Part shown: in pieces, positions 54,720 to 60,000 of the stretch
How positions within the stretch are numbered: the first letter of the stretch is position 1
How the letters are laid out: each line of letters begins with the position of its first letter
From: Glandiceps talaboti
Lineage: Eukaryota > Hemichordata > Enteropneusta > Spengelidae
Direction: 5' to 3'
Assembly: GCF_964340395.1 (NCBI RefSeq)
Contig: NC_135558.1
Coordinates: forward strand, 12,444,001 to 12,504,000
DNA: 60,000 nucleotides
Position numbers and translations under genes: made by a program
The notes under the pieces: generated by a model
Told to the model about the DNA's origin: nothing
Seen by the model: only the letters and a program-made list of their open reading frames with translations
The model's database searches: none

Positions 54720-55045
54720 AGCTGCAATAATTGTAGCGTTAGTTTTAAATTTGAGTTGTATTGTTTTGTTTTGTTGTTTAGCTTTTTTCGTTCCGGGGTT
54801 TTGAGTTTAAACCCCGGAACGAACAAGTTTAAAACAAACAAGCAAACAAACAAACAAACAAACAACTCAAATTCAAAACTAACTAACTCTACAATTATTG
54901 CAGCTGGGGTCGATAACATGAAAACGTCATCATGCTAAGAATAGCTGCAATAATTGAAAACGCTACAGTTGTAATATAATAATATAGTTTGGATTGTGAG
55001 TTGTTGTTTTCTTTCTGTTTTTGATGAGCTTTTTTCGTTCCGTCG
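54720..55045. mobile_element. Foldback MITE, family F, with adjacent half copy
   Basis: Outer arms AGCTGCAATAATTGTAGCGT and CTACAATTATTGCAGCT; inner palindrome CGTTCCGGGGTTT / AAACCCCGGAACG (54789-54821). A second left arm (AGCTGCAATAATTGAAAACG, 54953 on) follows and runs to TTTTTTCGTTCCG without its right half. Confidence 0.8.
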
Positions 55046-55639
55046 TTTTATCCATAATGTCTCTACATATATTACTGTTACAAGTAAACATTTGTAAGAC
55101 TTCCAACAATAAGTAAAACAAAACAAATCCAATCGTATAAATGTTGCACTGCCAGTGTCGTAGGAGACGGCCTGGACTAGCTTTGCTACCCCCCCCCCCC
55201 TCTTACCCTTTTACCTAAGATTCGTAAAATATTTCTTCTTTCCAATGCTATAGCAAATGGATAATAAACAATAATAACAACAACCTTGTTCACTTCTTTT
55301 CCTAAAATCAAATCCGAGTTCTAATTAGGTGAAAATTGGCGTGACTAGACTGTAAGAATAGGCAGAGTTTTCCTTCCATTGTCAAGCATGCGGCAAGTAA
55401 AGACTAGTGTGATACAGGTCCAGACATACATAGTAATAATAATTATAACAATTTCATTTAATTTCTTGAGTACACTACACTGCGTCTCAGTGCTCTTTAA
55501 AATACTCAGAAGGGAAGAAAAATGGATAAAATTATAATAGATAACAATTTACGTGGTTAAAAATGAAAAATAAAACAATGCAAAGCAAACAAGGCTAAAA
55601 TAACAACAGAAACGTAACATTACGTGAATAGTTTTCGCT

Positions 55640-55775
55640 GCACGAAAATCACTCCCGGTAATTATAACATTGCTTAAAAAGGTGAGTTTTAAGATTACGT
55701 TTACAAGATTCAACTGTAGAATCCAAGCGAATGTTAAAGGAAGCCGATTCCACAGAATTGGAGCTGTAAAAATGC
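55640..55775 (-). mobile_element. LINE remnant (extreme C-terminus of reverse transcriptase)
   Basis: Minus strand reads APILWNRLPL, then after a one-base frame slip IRLDSTVESCKRNLKTHLFK and a stop. This LWN-LP / IR / K-LKTHLF pattern is typical of CR1/Jockey-type C-termini. Inactive. Confidence 0.75.
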
Positions 55776-55779
55776 ACGG

Positions 55780-56790
55780 AAACCATATACGTTTTTTGTT
55801 GTAGTACTAGTTGTATCAATTATATTATAATCAGTTTTAGTTTCTTATGCATATTATATCATTTGCTTAGGACAAATATATATGAGATATATAATATATT
55901 CAGATAGCTTGTTTTGACTTGTCAACAAGTGCAAACTATATGTATTCCCAGAGAGCGCATGTACCTAAAATAAATATGGGGCCATAGGTTTCGCACTGAA
56001 ATACATGTACAATGTACATATAAAAACACAAGTAGTCGTATAAAGCGCGTGTTCATTTGTGATATGTAAGACAGATAATGTCGAAGCCTCGGGCTGATGA
56101 TAATAACTTATATACTACTAGTATGTAAGTCTATGGTCAAAAGCACGTGACAGTATGTTTAATTCAGCTATACTTAAGTTCGGCACCCCCCTCTGAGTTC
56201 CCCCATCATGTGTCTACCTGTTTGGTCACATTCCAACTTTTTATTAAATCTACTGGTATTATTGAAAGAACTGATATTTTATGTGCCTGTGTACATTTTC
56301 TCTTTCTTGTATTATATCTATCTTTTCTCGATATTTTTAAATTCACTATTTGGCATTGGGCCTATTACCTTATAAGCTTATGCATGCCAGGTATCATCGT
56401 GATAAAATTAGCATGGCTTATTTCTTTGTGGTTTTCTGAATTAGTTTGTATATCAGATTGGATGATAATCATCCGTTTCCACTGTTTTCTTTCTTTTCCC
56501 GTTTTTTTTAACCTAGCTCACTTTCGGTGCTGCCGTCGGATTACAAAGTTTGACGTTGACATTATTTTGTATGTTGAAAAATAATGACATATCCACATGG
56601 CAAAAAAGTCAGGAGTTCATTTTCTTATGACAATTGTACAACCCGAGGGTTTCAATACTTTGTAACTTTGAAATTTGTTGTTTCCTTGTCTGGGGTCAAG
56701 AGAACTTTGTACACATCACGAGCTGGGCCTGCCGGCTGCATCCTGGGACGGAAAGCTTGATGACTAATGATTTGCATAATTTATGCAGCT
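55780..56790. other. Intergenic DNA, no supported gene
   Basis: AT-rich. A 145-codon hydrophobic plus-strand frame (56147-56584) is T-rich and has no recognisable features. Confidence 0.4.
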
Positions 56791-56804
56791 TCTCCGAGCT
56801 GTCG

Positions 56805-56935
56805 TTGTACGCCATCTTTATTTGAAACGATCACCTTGTAGAAATATCGGACAAATCTGTCGCCATCCTGTAGAATTTTCCATCAAAGGAGATTCTAGTT
56901 GTTCTTTGGAAATCACCCATAAGAACGGGCAAGGG
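56805..56935 (+). other. Candidate untranslated first exon and promoter of a plus-strand gene
   Basis: TTGTACGCCATCTTTATTTG and GTCGCCATCCTG contain YY1-like GCCATC motifs typical of core promoters and early 5' UTRs. A good donor GGCAAGG|GTAAGTCC... lies near 56934. Downstream, a coding exon begins at 58148. Start and end are approximate. Confidence 0.35.
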
Positions 56936-58147
56936 TAAGTCCAATTTTGAATGAAAATATGTTGGTATTTTGCGAAAAATAGACCCTTATGCAGTGACCT
57001 GTGTTCTTTGTTCGCCACTGGATAAAGTCATATTTTTGCATATTTTGTAGCCAGTTGAACATTTTAATTGCAAGGTAATCATACTGTTTTGATCGGTACA
57101 GCTTTCATTTATATTTTACAGCCAATAACATTCCATAATTATATTTAGTTTGAAAGAAATTTTACTGTTGAATACAATTGAATTTATGAAAAACGACATT
57201 ACGACACAGTTGATCGTATCCAAGCGCAATCGTCCATGTCAGCCGACAGTCGTTATCGTGCAATATAGTAGGTCACATACTATATTTGTTTACATCGAAA
57301 TTTTTAAGATTAACACCATTTATTTTCAAAAATATATATCCTGTATAGAGCAGATTTTCAGTGTCATGGTCCAAGGTGAGATAAGGGTGTTTCATAGCTG
57401 TCATAGATCATAACGCCGGTTTATGTCCTTCGTCGTTCAGGAGATTTAATTCAAAATGGCGACGATTTTTCGCTTCGTTTTCAGTCAGAGTTCTCAAGTT
57501 TTCCTTTATGTGAAAAAGAAATCGTCACTTCATTTTGAAAGTTGAGTGATGTTGTTATTTTGTTCCATGTATATTCAACATATCATTTATCATACATGTG
57601 AATGAACATATATAGATCAATCTTTCTAGTGTAGTGAAACTGGAGGAAACGACACTTTTGAAAGGTGAATACCACTGCACTGAAATAACAAACTGGATCG
57701 TGGCACAACTGTCTTCAATCGTTTGAATGATCCGACATTCTTTAGATACTGTCATGCTCTATCCAAAGACATTTTTGCTTTGTTTGAAAGATGAACACAA
57801 AGAAATGCAGTATAGCTTTTCCATGACCCATGGAAAGCAAAATGTATTCATTCACATAAACAAGTTCAGAGTTTACATAAGGGTTGGAGGAATATGGGAC
57901 AGACTGTTGTATACACAATGTAGTATATTTATTCCAAAATGGCTTGGTGTGTAACATAATGAAAAGTAGAACTATAGATAGTATATCCATATGATATCAA
58001 CAAATGATGGAAAATATTAAGGGATTGAAGGGAAGTGATTGCTCTACCAGGAAGTGACTGTATTGTACATTCCAAGATCATTACAGTCAACCGATAATTG
58101 TACATGAAGAACTTGATGTTCGTTATGTGTGATTGTATTTTTTATAG

Positions 58148-58348
58148 TTTTTGAAAATGTCAGAAAGTGGTATTCATTTGAGTCAAAATTTCTTTGGTAA
58201 TATTTCCAAATTGTGGCATACACGTGCATGTACACAACACCTGGTGTTAGAGTACCAACAGAGACTACATTGTACATGTATATGCCATGTAGATTTAGCA
58301 ACAATAAAACAGGACACAGTTGTATGTGGGAATGTGAAACTTGTTCAG
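58148..58348 (+). CDS. Probable first coding exon of an unidentified gene (3' partial)
   Basis: Acceptor TTGTATTTTTTATAG and donor TTCAG|GTGAGT bracket an open frame starting at ATG 58157 (AAAATGTC context): 64 codons, phase 0 at the donor. The peptide begins MSESGIHLSQNFFGNISKLW, continues HTRACTQHLVLEYQQRLHCT and ends DTVVCGNVKLVQ. It is Cys/His-containing with alternating hydrophobic residues. I do not recognise the family. Later exons would lie beyond the window. Splice-site quality is the main support. Confidence 0.45.
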
Positions 58349-60000
58349 GTGAGTTAGTACTCCTAGATTTACAATATGTGCTGCATATGTACTTCAGGCT
58401 CTGGAGCTTATTTTCTCTGATGTAATGCATTACCAGTGTAGATTTAAATGAATTGAAGCCTAGGTGTATTAGTAACATATGTATATACACCTGTGTATAA
58501 TCATAGAACTGGCATGGGGTGTGTCCATATTTATTTATATGATTCATGTGAATTTTATGAAATAACACTATTTTAAACTTTTAGTACAGTAATTATCATT
58601 CTTGTGAAAACTACACTTGTTCAGTGTTTGACCTCAGCTTTGTTTGTATATTGGATGTGTTGACCTTGAGAAGACCTTCAAGCACAGTCTCTGATCAGAG
58701 GTTGTTTAGATATATTATTCATAGAGGTCTTTCAACCTTCAACATTGTATTTTATACTGTTGTAGGCAGGGTTTGAAGGAAAAAGTTTTAATTGATGTCT
58801 TCATAGTCTACTCCCAAATTTACCCAATACCTGAAGAGTCAGTCAATCAAAATTTATATATTGCTGATCTCCAGAGCATGCTACTGTTCAGTAGCACTGA
58901 ATGGCTAAATATACTACCATCATCTGTCTAAGACATTGTACTGAACATTTTTCATGGGCAGGCTCAGAGAAGGGATTTCTTCCAAAACTAAATGTGGGTG
59001 GTGCTAAATGTTGGTGCTATAAGCTTCAGCCTACTTCCATGCATGTACTCTTTCAATATTTTAGCATCACACTATGATGTGTCTAATCCCATGAAAGCTG
59101 CTAGCACATGATGTGGTAGCCCTACTTGTATGGCTGTTGTGTGTGTTGATCTCCACATAGTCAGAATCAAGTCATGGACTGGCCACACACCATGCAAGCA
59201 GGGCTAATGATTTTGGAGATATCCCACACAAGTGATGAAAAACATGAAATGGTAGTTTCTAAACAGCCCTAATCACGTTATGTGAATGAATCTGCAAGGA
59301 ATTCAAGGCTATACCATGATAATTTTTATAAAAACTAACTGTGTATATGACACATTTCATTGGGCACGAAATACATGCTATGTTAGCGGACTCCAATTAA
59401 CCCCCAAATATCAGTTGTTGTCATTCCCTTTGCTCCATCTGCTTTTTACACATTCAAGTGAAGATAAGCAAAATGTCATATGAGAAATTGGGTTTGTGCA
59501 GCATGTATTGAGTGTCCATGACTGTTCAGTCTGGTCATAATGTTCTTTGATCCAACTTTGTCACAAATTCTCCATCCCAATATAAGCAGTCACAATCCTT
59601 GGATTGTTCTTGTGACAACATGCATACCATGCCAGGTCACTTATGAGAAAGAAAAGCAGCCTTTAAACTGAAAATAAAAAACAAAGGAATGGGTTTCTTT
59701 CCTTCCATGTACATGTACATGTAGAGAAAAAGAAAGGATGCCTGTCCATTTCTTTACAACTGAGGATGCAGTCATGTCATTGTCTGTGAAGAAGCCATAC
59801 AACCCCTATCAACAAGTACATAGTACCAGAAAGTACACGAAAGTCTTGCATGCCTTTTGAATCTGACAGACTTTTGAAAGGTGGGCATTTGCTGTCTCAG
59901 GTTTGCACTGTCAGTTCAATTCAGGAAAGTGTCAATGAGCTTTAGATGAATGCTAGTCGGTGACACAAGTCCCTCTTCAGAATGACGTTGCAAATTACAG
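58349..60000. other. Probable intron of the unidentified gene
   Basis: No further exon-like frame with splice sites is seen up to the window end. Short repeats such as CCATGTACATGTACATG (59705) only. Confidence 0.35.

Noticed and set aside
56147-56584. 145-codon hydrophobic plus-strand open frame
   Set aside because: T-rich composition explains the long frame and the F/L/I content; no motif, splice context or recognisable domain.
58044-58568. 174-codon minus-strand open frame
   Set aside because: Overlaps the better-supported plus-strand exon at 58148-58348, has no recognisable motif and looks like a shadow frame.

Overview
The window is nuclear DNA from an animal. Coding sequence is split into short exons with clean splice sites, GC content is low, and microsatellites, small foldback transposons, tRNA-derived SINEs and 5'-truncated LINE remnants are dense. 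The gene families (MEGF9, syntaxin-6, a receptor combining YWTD and D8C domains, a C2H2 zinc-finger protein) and the tRNA-derived SINEs would fit an invertebrate deuterostome such as a hemichordate or cephalochordate. The sequence alone does not settle the species.

Layout. (1) 308-5417, plus strand: the last five exons of a MEGF9-like membrane protein with five laminin-type EGF modules, a transmembrane helix and a conserved FWTIEL tail; its 5' end lies outside the window. (2) 5418-17260: no confirmed gene. It holds a 12-copy 42-bp minisatellite, several foldback elements, one orphan exon-like segment (14391-14560) and a GTAT/GTAC microsatellite. (3) 17261-28865, minus strand: a complete nine-coding-exon gene for a 507-residue type I membrane protein with signal peptide, six-bladed YWTD propeller, D8C domain, linker, transmembrane helix and short tail. 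All reading-frame phases agree across the junctions. One intron is GC-AG, and another is about 90 percent filled by a 2.8-kb inverted-repeat element. Two possible untranslated first exons lie at about 32.0 and 33.45 kb. (4) 34856-37765, minus strand: a two-exon, 637-residue, 11-finger C2H2 protein with an unrecognised 96-residue N-terminal region. A near-perfect 118-bp hairpin lies just upstream of its start. (5) 38.1-39.2 kb: a LINE remnant. (6) 44511-54077, minus strand: a complete six-exon syntaxin-6 gene (250 residues) whose second intron is a textbook U12-type AT-AC intron. (7) 56.8-58.4 kb, plus strand: probable start of a further, unidentified gene that continues beyond the window.

The genes do not form a functional unit. 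They are ordinary neighbours: a surface or matrix protein, an orphan receptor, a transcription factor and an endosomal/TGN SNARE. The most unusual items are the YWTD-D8C receptor architecture, the AT-AC intron in the syntaxin-6 gene, a tandem array of decoy splice acceptors in front of one MEGF9 exon, and the large element inside the receptor gene. All exon models were built by hand from splice motifs and reading-frame continuity; no database or transcript evidence was available.
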